A stretch of DNA of 64,000 nt, from contig JAFEKR010000001.1 of assembly GCA_019022495.1 (NCBI GenBank), forward strand, positions 4,712,001-4,776,000, given 5' to 3'. This stretch comes from Epichloe hybrida (taxonomy: Eukaryota; Ascomycota; Sordariomycetes; Hypocreales; Clavicipitaceae). Positions 52,487 to 62,700 of the stretch are shown piece by piece (position 1 is the stretch's first letter; each line of letters opens with the position of its first letter). The notes under the pieces were generated by a model. It worked only from the letters and a program-made list of their open reading frames with translations. It made no database searches and had not been told where the DNA came from. The position numbers were made by a program, and so were the translations under genes.

Positions 52487-54376
52487 ATAAGGCAATAAGG
52501 TTATCCACGTAGAAGAAGATAATTAAACTGTCTTTAATAAAGACATAAATGTCTTTAAAGATTTATGTAAAGCCTTTACTAATTAGCTAGCTAATTAGCT
52601 CTTTTATCTATAAAAGGGGAGCTCTCCGTAGCCTATAGACTACTCTAAGAAGCTTTAGGTAGGCTTATTTATCTCTATAGCCTAGAGGTATCTTATAGTA
52701 AATCTCTTTATTAAGGCCTGAATTTAGGAATACTATAATAAAGTTATACTAGTATACCTCTAGGTTAAAGTAGCTTATAATAGCTATAAGCAGCCTAAAT
52801 ATATTAGTAGCTAGAGTTACTACTTTAGTTAATAGATGTCCCTTTAGCTAATGATTTCTAAGAACACAGAGGTAAGCTTTATATTATAGGAGGTAACCTT
52901 ATTTATTTAATTTATAAGAGAAGACCTAAGTAAGTCCTAGAAGCTTTGTATAAGCAAGGATATTAGCTCTTAGTACTTTCTTAGCTACTATTCTATTAAT
53001 AATTTTATTATACTCTTTATCTTATGCTTTATGGAATTCCTTTTCTTTAGGATAGCTAGCTAGATTATTATAATATACTAGAGGAGAAGGAAGTCTAGAT
53101 ATATCAGGTTTTTCTTTACTCTTTAATCCTAGCTTAAAAGCTATAGTAAATGCTTTAAGTTTATTAAGATCTTACAGATTCTCTAATATCTTGTAATTAT
53201 CACTACTTTTAGGTAAGTTTAGTAAATTATTAATACTTAGTGGTATATAGTCTATTAAATCTAGAAATTATCCTAGTAAACTCAGAGAAGTTAGTAGATT
53301 TAATTCTTAACTCTCTTTTTCCTTTTCTTTATGCTCTAGCTAATTATAATTAGTAGGAACTTTATCCTATTAGAGTGGCTTAGGTAGTTATTATAGCAAT
53401 GGAGGGTACGCTATTTATGAAAGCCTTATATTAGAGCTTTTATCCTTATTATTATTAACTAGCTTTTTAAGAATACTCTTTTTAATCTCTTTTATATTCT
53501 ATAATAAGCCTCTTTCTTAAGTATAGAAGATAGACTTATTAAAGGTAACATAGCTTAACATAAACTAGTAGCTTCTCTTTATTATTAGTACCTAGATTAG
53601 GTATTACGTGGAGGAAACATATCTAGCAAGGTATTTAATATAAGCTCTCTAAGTAAGCTTTAGACTTGCTTTATAAAGCTTACTTTATATTATTATAAAT
53701 ACTTTATAACTAAAGGCTTAAAGGTAAGTTAGAGGAATTTCTAGCTTCTCTAGTAAGTAACTCTATTAAAGTTTATTCTCTCTTAACTACCTATTTAGCG
53801 CTTATTAAGGTAATTACTAGTTAAGAACCTTTTAAGGTATATAATTTAAGATATAAATAGCTGCTTTAGCAGCTATAGGCTAGAGGTCTTCTAGGAAGCC
53901 TAATTATATTGTAAGAGTTATTATAACCCTTATTATCACCCCCCTAGACTATTTAGCATACCTATTTTAATATAGGTAAACTAGGCTAGACTTGCTAATA
54001 ATAATACCTTTATTTATAACCTCTTCTTCCTATTTCTTAGTCTAGAAGGTAGTCTTACTATTAGTTATTATAACTATAATATAAATACTATATATTCTTA
54101 TATACATAGCTTCTAACTAATTAAAGCAGAGCGTAATATTAGTCTTTAATAGGATTATAAAGATATAATATAACCCTATTACTTTACAAGTAAAAAGAGT
54201 AATATATTAGTTTTTATTATACCTTACTAATTAAGTAAAGAGATTAAAGGAGACTTGCTAGGTCTAAGTTATGTTATGCGTGCGAGTTACTAACTTATAG
54301 CTAGTGACTTGCTAGTATTACGTAAACCTAGCCCTAGGGCGTGGTATACCTACCTAGTAGTGCGCTAGCGCGCTAG
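52487..54376 (-). pseudogene. Copia D pol fragment (RT and integrase side)
   Basis: This is a different, probably older copia into which gypsy C inserted. The minus strand reads FFYVDNLI near 52,500-52,525 (YVDD active site with Asp to Asn), LRRAPLLW near 52,615-52,640 and a KEFHKAxDKEYNKII stretch near 53,000, all typical of copia RT. Further right a diffuse integrase-like region (AAKAAIYILNYIPL near 53,850) can be read. RNase H and the 3' LTR should lie beyond gypsy C, left of the window. From 53,950 to 54,376 I recognise no motif. Confidence 0.72.
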
Positions 54377-57121
54377 TGTTATAAGTAAGGCCTTATAATT
54401 ACCCCCTTACTTTTAGCTAGGCTTCTAAATAGGTTTTAGTAAGTACTATATAGCTATTTACTAAGTAGTAGCTATACTAAAATAATAATAAATAATATTA
54501 GTGTTTAAGTATAAATTCACTTATAACTCCCTATTATATTACTAACTTTTCCCTTTCTTATCTATAGTAAACTTTTCCCTAGATACTATTATATTATTAG
54601 TTATTATAACTTTACTTTTACTACTTGCCTTATTATTAGAATAGAATTAGATAGGGAAAGCATTAAGAGTGTTATTATTATAGCTATCCCTAATATCTAT
54701 TTAAGAGGATATTCCTATATACATTATTTACACACAGGTTACGTGGACTTTAAGAAAAATCCTCTAGCTAAGCCTAATATCCCTTAGATTAACTATTAAT
54801 TCCCTAGCGCACTAACCACTATTATTAAAGGGAAATATTTAAAGTATTATATCTAGTGTGTTAAACATAGTAATACTTATAAGATAGTAAGTATATTATA
54901 TTCTCTACTCTTTTAGTCCCTAATTACTTATATCTCTCTAGGTAATGCTAACTATATAAGGGGATTTTTTAGATTTTCTTACTACCCTTAATTAAGTAAA
55001 AACTTTAATAAATACCCTAAGTAATTAGGACCCTAATAACCCTAATAATTATATATTTTCTAAGGTAACTTACTACTATTTTAGCACTTATTATCTAAAC
55101 CTTATTTTAAGGTTTAATTACGCTAATATAGCTTATTATATTTCCTTTAGTTTAACTAGGGCTACTAAGGTCTATTAAGTATATTTTATTATATATTCTC
55201 TAGACCTTTGCTTACTCCCTAGGTAGGCCGCTTTAGCTATATATAATTAGTATATTATTTTATACTAGTAACTTTTAGTTACTATATATCCTACCCTTAC
55301 CCTAGGGATTATAAGTTATTACTTCTCCTTTACTACCTATTTACTAACTTTTATAGCTAAACTATACTATATATTATAATTCCTAGAAAAGAAAAATAAC
55401 TTTATAGCTATAATATTATAATCTAGGATTTATGCCCTAGGGGGTAGTAAAGCACTAGTTTTTCTAGGTAATAGAGGTAGTGGTTTAGGAGAATAAGAGT
55501 AAGGGCATTAAGTACCTCCTTTATAATAGTATTATTTTAATATATAAGGGGGTAACTATAGAAGGGTTTCCTATAAGACTCCCCTCCTTATAGGTATCTT
55601 TTCTTTTATTATTTAGTAAATAGTCTAATAAGGGTTTTAATTAGAGTGTAATAGTAGCTAATAAGGCTAGGCCTTTTTTATAATTACCTTATCCCTTATT
55701 ACTTATAACTTACTTATATCTTACTATGCTTTTTACTTATTTTACTTTAATAGAAAGCTTAAATTATATGTTAAGTGCCTTCTATATTTTCTAATGCTAC
55801 CTATTAATTATATTTACTTAGCTAGCCCTTCTATTTTACTAGGTATTTATTACCTTTATATATCTTCCTATAATCCCTAACTTCTTTAACTTTAAACTTA
55901 TTATTATTATCTTTAAGGTCTAGTATTAGCATATCCTTATCTAAGGCATCTTCCTAGTAATTCTATAGCTCTAATAGGCTAATATGAAATATATTATATA
56001 GTTAGCTATACTTATTAGGTAATACTAGTTAGTATGCTTATTTGCTTATAGTATTAAGTATTTAAAATAGCCTAATAAATCTTAGGTTTAGCTTTTATTT
56101 TATATCCTTAAGCCTAATATTCTTTACTAATAGTAGTACTAAGTCTTCTCTTTTTAAGGTTATTAGCTAATATTTCTAGTTATAGTACTTTACCTATGCT
56201 TTAGTAGCCTTTACCTAGTTATATACTAGTTTCTCCCTAACCTTATATAACTTTTTAATATATATATAAGCCTCTAAGACCTCCCTCTCTATACTCTTAC
56301 CCTTAAGAGTAAGGTAAAACTTAGGTAAATAGCCTATAAGAGTGTAGTTAAGGAAGTAGCCTATTATTCTATTAATAGTATTATTATATATAAATTAAGC
56401 TATTAGGAGTAGCTTTAGCTATAGTTATTAGTTCTCTTTAATAAAATATTATAGGTAATACTTAAGCACCTAATTTATTCTCTTTATTTACCTATTAGTT
56501 TAGGGGTAAAACATTATTAAAAGCCTTTACTTTATATATAACTAGTAATATACCTCTAACTAGAATTAGCTTGTGAATACTAACCCTTTATTAGATATAA
56601 TACTCTCTAGCGCTCTAAATTATAGCTTAATCTCCTTATAGAATAACTTTACTAATTTAGCTATGTTAATTATAGTCTTTATAGGAAGGAAAATAAAGTA
56701 CTTAGTAAATTAGTCTATAATTACTAGGATTATATTAGTTTCTTACTTACCTAGCTATACTAGTAGTAAACCTATAATAAAGTCTATTAAGATCTCTACC
56801 TATAGTTACCTTAGTATTAGTAGTAATTTAAGGCTTCTATAAGGGTAATACTATCTTACTATTACACGCTAGTATACTCTATAGCTAAATATATAGTTTA
56901 AAATAGCTTTACTTATTACTAGCTACTAATAGTAATATTTTAGTAGCTTTAGAGTATATTTAGTCCTAAAGTAACTTACTAATAGATTATTATAGTATAG
57001 CTATAAAAGCTTCTATTATAAGATAGGCTCCTGTGGAATAACTACCTAGTCTTTATATATTAGGAGGCCCCTTATACTATATAACTATAGACTAGCTTTT
57101 CCCCTCCCTTTTACTTAGGAG
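54377..57121 (-). mobile_element. Gypsy E fragment: integrase, chromodomain and possible 3' LTR
   Basis: A second, distinct minus-strand gypsy. From right to left: an integrase zinc-binding N-terminus (about 57,050-56,850), a core with LIDFIIGLLL near 56,770 and an SNKGLVFTS-type second Asp region near 56,580, GPY/F-like sequence near 56,090, and a chromodomain with KYLVKxKGxLSKYNQxV near 55,800-55,850. The RT side is missing to the right, where MITE E and the gene island follow. The left part (54,377 to about 55,750) should hold the 3' LTR; TGTTATAAGTAAGG at 54,377 is a possible LTR start but I could not find its end. Confidence 0.72.
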
Positions 57122-58279
57122 CAGAGCATTGTTGTATTGTATTGTATTGTATTTTTTAGCCCTTCGATGTATTGTATTGTATTGTATTGCCCTATGTATT
57201 GTATTGTGTATTGTATTGTATTAAAAATACAATACAATGCAATACAATACATACAATACAATGTATTGTTAGGGAAAAATATAAGTGGGGTATTATATAA
57301 ATTCATTATATAGTAGATTTTTTAAATAATCTAATTATAGTATTCTTATTTTTATATATAATTTAGTTATTTATTTAAAAATCTATTAAGTTTTAGCTTA
57401 TTTAGAAAAGTAAGCTTATTTAAAATATATAATATCTTAGTAATATTCTTTTATATCTATTTTAAAAAATGATTTTTTCTTAATATATTAAGGGTCTTTT
57501 TATTCTTATATCTATTTTCTATGATTTATTATAATTATTTATTATATAAAAATACATTATAATACAATACAATACAATACATTACAATACATTACAATAC
57601 ATTACAATACAATACAATGTATTATTAAAAAGGTAAGGTAGTATATATACTTATTATATAGTAGATTTTTAATATAATCTAAATAAGATATCCTTAAATT
57701 TTATACTATTTAGGTATTTAGTTATAGAATTATAAAGTTTTAGCTAATTTAGACTATTAAGCTATATATATATATAGGGTAGCTATAAATAGTATTATCT
57801 AAACTTAACTTATAGTAATATTTATTCTTTATATTTTAAAGGTTATCCTATCTTTCTAGCTTTTTTATAGGATTTACTATGCATTTTAATATAGTATTTT
57901 TGCTTTAAATATAATATTTACCCTAAAGAAATAATTTATAATTCTAAATAAATAAGATTAAAACTCTAATAAAAATATACTTATATATATAAGGAATTTA
58001 TTATAAAGAGAAAATTAAAATTTATTTAATAAATGCTTCTTTTACTATTAAGCTATTTTATTATAATTATAATAAATTATATTAGCTTTTAACCTTTTTT
58101 AAACTAAAAGAAAAGGAAAAAACCTAGGAAAAGCTTATAAAGAAAAGTTAAAATATTATATAAAGAATAATCATAATATATATACTATTTTTTTAATATT
58201 AAGTAAATAAATAAATAAGCTTTAAAAGTAAGTTTAACTATTTATACTACTTTTAGCTTACTTACTTAGTTATATAGTG

Positions 58280-58600
58280 TTTCTTAAAGTGGGTCCAAAA
58301 GTGGGTCTTGTTAAACACTAAAAACCAAGTATAATCCCTTTTTATAGTTATATAACTTTAGCTAAGAAGAGGAGGATATATAAAAGTGGGTCTAACAGTA
58401 TTAGTTATACTATAAACCTAGTATTATCTCTTTACTTAGTTATATAATTCTAGCTAAAAAGAAATATATATACAAAAGTGGGTCTAAAAGTGGGTCCTAT
58501 TAGTTATACTATAAACATAATAATCTCTTTACTTAGTTATGTAATTTTAGTTAAAAAGAGAGAAATATACTAAAGTAAGTCTTATAGTTATATTAGGACT
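58280..58600 (+). repeat. About 100-bp tandem repeat with AAAAGTGGGTC motif in MITE E
   Basis: Three to four units with GTGGGTC-type motifs near 58,270-58,305, 58,385 and 58,475-58,495 and a decayed last copy (AAAGTAAGTC near 58,572). Confidence 0.7.
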
Positions 58601-58850
58601 TACTTTCTATTAGTATAAAATTATAAATAGTATAATATTAAAAACATAAAAAAGAAAGGAATTTTATTTTATTAATATTTTAAAAAACCTTTAAATACTA
58701 AATAATTAATAAGTCTAGCTTTTTCTATAGTAATTTACTTATAAATACTTATATTTATATTATATTAATTTATTACTTATTTATTTTTAATTAAACTTTA
58801 ACACTAATAATATTTTAAGTTATATAAGTAATAGAAGTAATATATATATA

Positions 58851-58902
58851 TAAGCTATTATAAGCTATTATAAGCTATTATAAGCTATTATAAGCTATTA
58901 TA
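58851..58902 (+). repeat. 10-bp minisatellite (CTATTATAAG)n, about 5 units
   Basis: The shortest array of the CTATTATAAG satellite in this window. Confidence 0.9.
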
Positions 58903-59060
58903 TTAACTATATATACCTTATAATTAAGGAATTTACTTAAAACTAAAAAAAAAGAAAAAAAAAATACAAAACAATACAAATAATACATATATTATATTGT
59001 ATTGTAAAATTTTGGATGTATTGTATTGTGTAATGTATTGTATTGTATTGCAATGCTCTG

Positions 59061-59270
59061 ACTATAGGTAAGGTACTAATATAGTGCTAAAACATACTAT
59101 ATAGTTACAGAGATTATAGAAAATAACTAGCTAGGGGTGGACTCTTATCTCAGCTAGTTAAGTAGTGAGACTATCGTGCGACAGGGATCAATTATGCCCT
59201 TGTGGGTGCAACATAAACACACTTTTGCCTTGAGCCTTCACTTTGTTTGTGAAGCCGGCTAGCCAGTCCT
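59061..59270. other. Composition boundary between RIP block and gene island
   Basis: Up to about 59,130 the sequence is TA-rich and RIP-like. By about 59,160 CA/TG and GC content are normal (GACTATCGTGCGACAGGG). The 59,061-59,160 piece is not recognisable as gypsy E. The change takes less than 100 bp, as expected where a repeat ends and unique DNA begins. No gene is seen in this stretch. Confidence 0.8.
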
Positions 59271-59798
59271 TGTGATTTTTTTGGAGCACGGAGCACTGGC
59301 CGACATGAAGGCTCTCGATCTCCGAAGCACAAGTGGACGATGGAAAGACTCTGAGCAACTTTCTGCGCAGATTGTGAGGGGGGCCTGGAAACTCTTCCAT
59401 TTCTCAAGTGCCTCGACTCCAACCATGGCGACCGGTCTGGCACCTGAGAAGACGATGCGGTACGACGTGGACGTGTTTGATGCGTGTCGCCCAGGTGGGT
59501 GTCAATGATGATCCATTCATTGGACGACAAAACTGTGGCAATGGCGCAGCACTGCATCAAGACAAACAAGGTAATAGTCAGCCTCACTTGATTCTCTTTT
59601 GCCGTCCAAAGGGGAGAGCCAACTTGCCCCAGACTGCGTTCGTGTTTCTCATCTTTCATCTCATTAACTTCTGCCAAACCACTCTTCTCTGCGATCCAAC
59701 GCCTCCAACGTCAACCCACTCTGCATCCAGAACGCACACGACACGGCGCAGCTCGCAATTGACGACTATACACCAGTGCTCGAACACTTGGCGATGCG
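59271..59798 (+). promoter_or_regulatory. Upstream region of the NLR-like gene
   Basis: Normal-composition DNA between the repeat border and the chosen start codon. The last 150 bp are C/T-rich with many CCAAC/CACTC-type runs, as in many fungal 5' leaders. Overlapping frames on both strands (such as 59,192-59,677 minus and 59,408-59,950 plus) resemble no known protein and look like chance frames. A short upstream frame (ATG at 59,794, ending at about 59,859) overlaps the main start in another phase and could lower translation. I cannot exclude a 5' exon here. Confidence 0.45.
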
Positions 59799-62700
59799 AT
59801 GGTTTCAATCCCATTCTCGCAGATTCTATCTGCAGATTTTGCCTCGCCGCATGGTCTAGTGTGGATTGTCGCCATCTTCGTGATCGTACTTGCACCTGCC
59901 TATCTCTTCTGGTCAAACGGGACGTCAGGTACCCAGGGCTACTTGAGTAGTCAGGTTACAGCCGCCGTGGAACCTGCGGAGAGCAGGTCGAGAGACGAGC
60001 AGGCCAGCACCGCAGAAACCAAGGTCATATTTCCAGGACATGGAAACGACAGCGTTTTAGAGGCAACTTCAAGTCAAGGGAAGGGGAGGAAACCACGCCG
60101 GGAACATCCGAAACCAGCGGCCAATGCTTCAAAGATAGCCCTGGCTCGCACGGACTACACAGTTGGCTGGATTTGCGCCCTAGATACAGAGTATGCTGCT
60201 GCACAGGTGTTTCTCGACGAAGAGCATGAAGCGCCAGACTATGTGCCTGATGACGACGATAATGACTATACCTTGGGCAGAGTCGGCAGACACAACATTG
60301 TCATTGCTGTTCTACCCCACGGAGAGTACGGAATAGGCTCTGCAGCAAGCGTCGCTAAGGACCTGTCGCGTAGCTTTCCGAATATCCGCATTGGTTTCAT
60401 GGTTGGCGTTGGCGGCGGGGCACCAAGCGAAAGGCATGACATACGCCTTGGCGATGTTGTGGTTAGTGCTCCCGGTAACGGGCATGGCGGTGTGTTCCAG
60501 TACGACTTTGGTAAGATGTTACAAGGTGAACCCTTCCACACAACTGGCGTTCTCAACCAGTCACCAAAGGTCCTGCGAAGTGCGGTAGCCGGGCTCAAGA
60601 CCAAGTACGAGAAAGACGGTCATTTCATTGATGAGACCATCAGCGATATTCTTGAGGACAATCCAAGGCTGCGGCAGAAGTATGGGCGACCGCTTGCGAG
60701 TACCGATAGGTTATACCGAGCCGGCATACCACATCCTCCAAACGATGAAGCCAGTTGCGCAACGTGCTGCGGTAATGATCCCTCACATTTAGTCCCGCGA
60801 CGTGAACGGACTATGGATGAAGACAACCCGGCTGTTCATTACGGCTTGATCGCCTCGGCCAACCGAGTTCTAAAGGACGCTTCTTTCCGAGATAAGCTTA
60901 GTGCAGAGAAGGGTGTGTTGTGTTTTGAAATGGAAGCAGCTGGGCTGATGAACCAATTCCCATGTTTAGTGATTCGCGGTATTTGCGACTACTCAGACTC
61001 GCACAAGAACAAGAACTGGCAGGGCTATGCGGCGATGGCTGCAGCTGCATATACAAAAGATCTCCTAGGCCGGATCTCTCAGAAATGTGTCAGAGCCGAG
61101 CCTAGACTTAGCGAAACTATATCTAGTGAATAGAATTCCAAGGCTTTGCAATCATGCTACCAATGCATGCTGACTCCATGTATAGAACTCAACGACACTG
61201 CAACAGAGCTATTGAGTGTTACAAAAGTGTCCCTACAAGTCCGGAAAGACAACGCTGAGGCAAGGCTGTCGGAAAAAGTAAAAATGTGTCACCAGTTGTT
61301 CCTTCTCACAAGCGACGGCGGTGACACCACATACGAGTGGTATAAAGACCGAGTAGGCAAAAGAGTCGACGGTACATGCCTGTGGTTTCTCAAGCACAAG
61401 CATTTCCAGACGTGGTTGGAGCAAGACTCCGGCCCTTTGCTAGTCTCGGCTGATCCTGGCTGTGGAAAGTCGGTGCTGGCCAAATACCTGATCGACGACT
61501 ACCTGCCAGGATCGGCAACTATCTGCTATTTTTCTTCAAAGACCAAGACCAAAGCACCATGCGACAGGCACTTTGCGCCCTGCTTCACCAGCTTTTCACT
61601 CACAAGCACTCCCTACTTCGCCATGCTACGGTACAATTCGACAAATATGGGCCAGGGTTGATCAAATCCCCAAAATCGCTCTCGACTATTCTGAGAAATG
61701 CCATAAAAGATCCCCAGGCCGGGCCCATCATCTTGGTCTTGGACGCCCTGGACGAATGTGCCGAACCAGATTTTGGGCCTCTGGTGCAGTACGTGAAGAG
61801 TCTACTTAGCAGCGACCAGATGGGCCATGGCAAGCTAAAGTGTCTCCTAACATGCCGTCCGTATAAGCAGGTCGTGTCAAAGTTTCGCGACCGCGGCCTG
61901 TTGGCGGCTTTTCCCAATATACATATACCAGGAGAGGAAGAATTGGAAACCATCAGCCAGGAAGTGAATCGTGTCATTATGCATCGTGTTGATTGTCTGT
62001 CGGCCGACATTTCACGCGACATCAAGGACCGGCTCGCGCAAAAGCTAAAGGAGACCACCCACCGCACTTACCTCTGGATTAGTCTTGTGTTTGATGAACT
62101 GGAGAAGGAAGATTTTGTAATGACACCATCAGGAGTCGAATCCGCTATTGCAACACTTCCGAGAACTATCAACGAGGCATACGAGCGAATTCTGAGCAAG
62201 TCCAAGGATGACCCAATGGTTCGAAAGGCGTTGAGTGCCGTCTTGATAGCGAACCGACCTCTAACACTCTCTGAAATGAATGTGGCGATGAACATAGACG
62301 ACAAATCGAAATGCATTTGGGATGTAGAATTGGAGAATGAAGGTAATTTCAAGTCGCGTCTTAGATCCTGGTGTGGATTATTCATCTCGATCCATCATGG
62401 CAAGCTCTATCTCCTTCATCAAACAGCGCGAGAGTTCCTGTTGGCAAATTCGACATCGCCCGTCCATGCGCCGTCTGAACGACGCTGGCATCAGTCCTTC
62501 ACTGCTAAAGGTGCACATATCGTTCTTGCAAAAATTTGCGTGCTTTATTTACACATGTTAAACTCTGGTTTCAGGCTTCCCGACGACGAGAATACAAATA
62601 GGAAAAGGCAGCTCATCGTTGACGTTTTCGCCTTCCGAGAATACGCGGCGAGGAACTGGGGCATTCACTTTCGGCAGGCTGATATCGTGAGTGGCAGAGA

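Larger units (their letters stand above)
57122..59060. mobile_element. hAT-like MITE E (1,939 bp) at the repeat/gene border
   Basis: Inverted ends CAGAGCATTG (57,122) and CAATGCTCTG (ends 59,060), as in MITE C. Its subterminal palindromes use a different unit, GTATT/AATAC (TTGTATTGTATTG). The interior has AAAAGTGGGTC motifs (58,280-58,600) and a short CTATTATAAG array. Unlike the other MITEs, the flanks CTTAGGAG and ACTATAGG do not match, so one border was rearranged or deleted after insertion. No coding region is seen. Confidence 0.75.

Noticed and set aside
59192..59677. A 161-codon minus-strand open frame next to the gene island border, with several overlapping frames on the plus strand
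   Set aside because: No recognisable domain, low-complexity Ser/Arg-rich sequence and overlap with the leader of the NLR-like gene; chance frames in GC-rich DNA are likelier.
61131..61133. A premature stop truncating the protein after the PNP domain
   Set aside because: The TAG lies inside a 60-bp stretch with fungal splice and branch signals that keeps the frame when removed. RNA evidence would settle it.
61529..61533. Programmed -1 frameshifting at the T-run
   Set aside because: Five Ts do not make a standard heptamer in this phase and a full NLR needs complete read-through; a simple one-base deletion or read error is simpler.
61146..61661. A separate gene starting at the ATG at 61,146
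   Set aside because: It begins inside the predicted intron, contains the P-loop half of NACHT, and is in phase with the PNP exon; intron plus frameshift explains it better.
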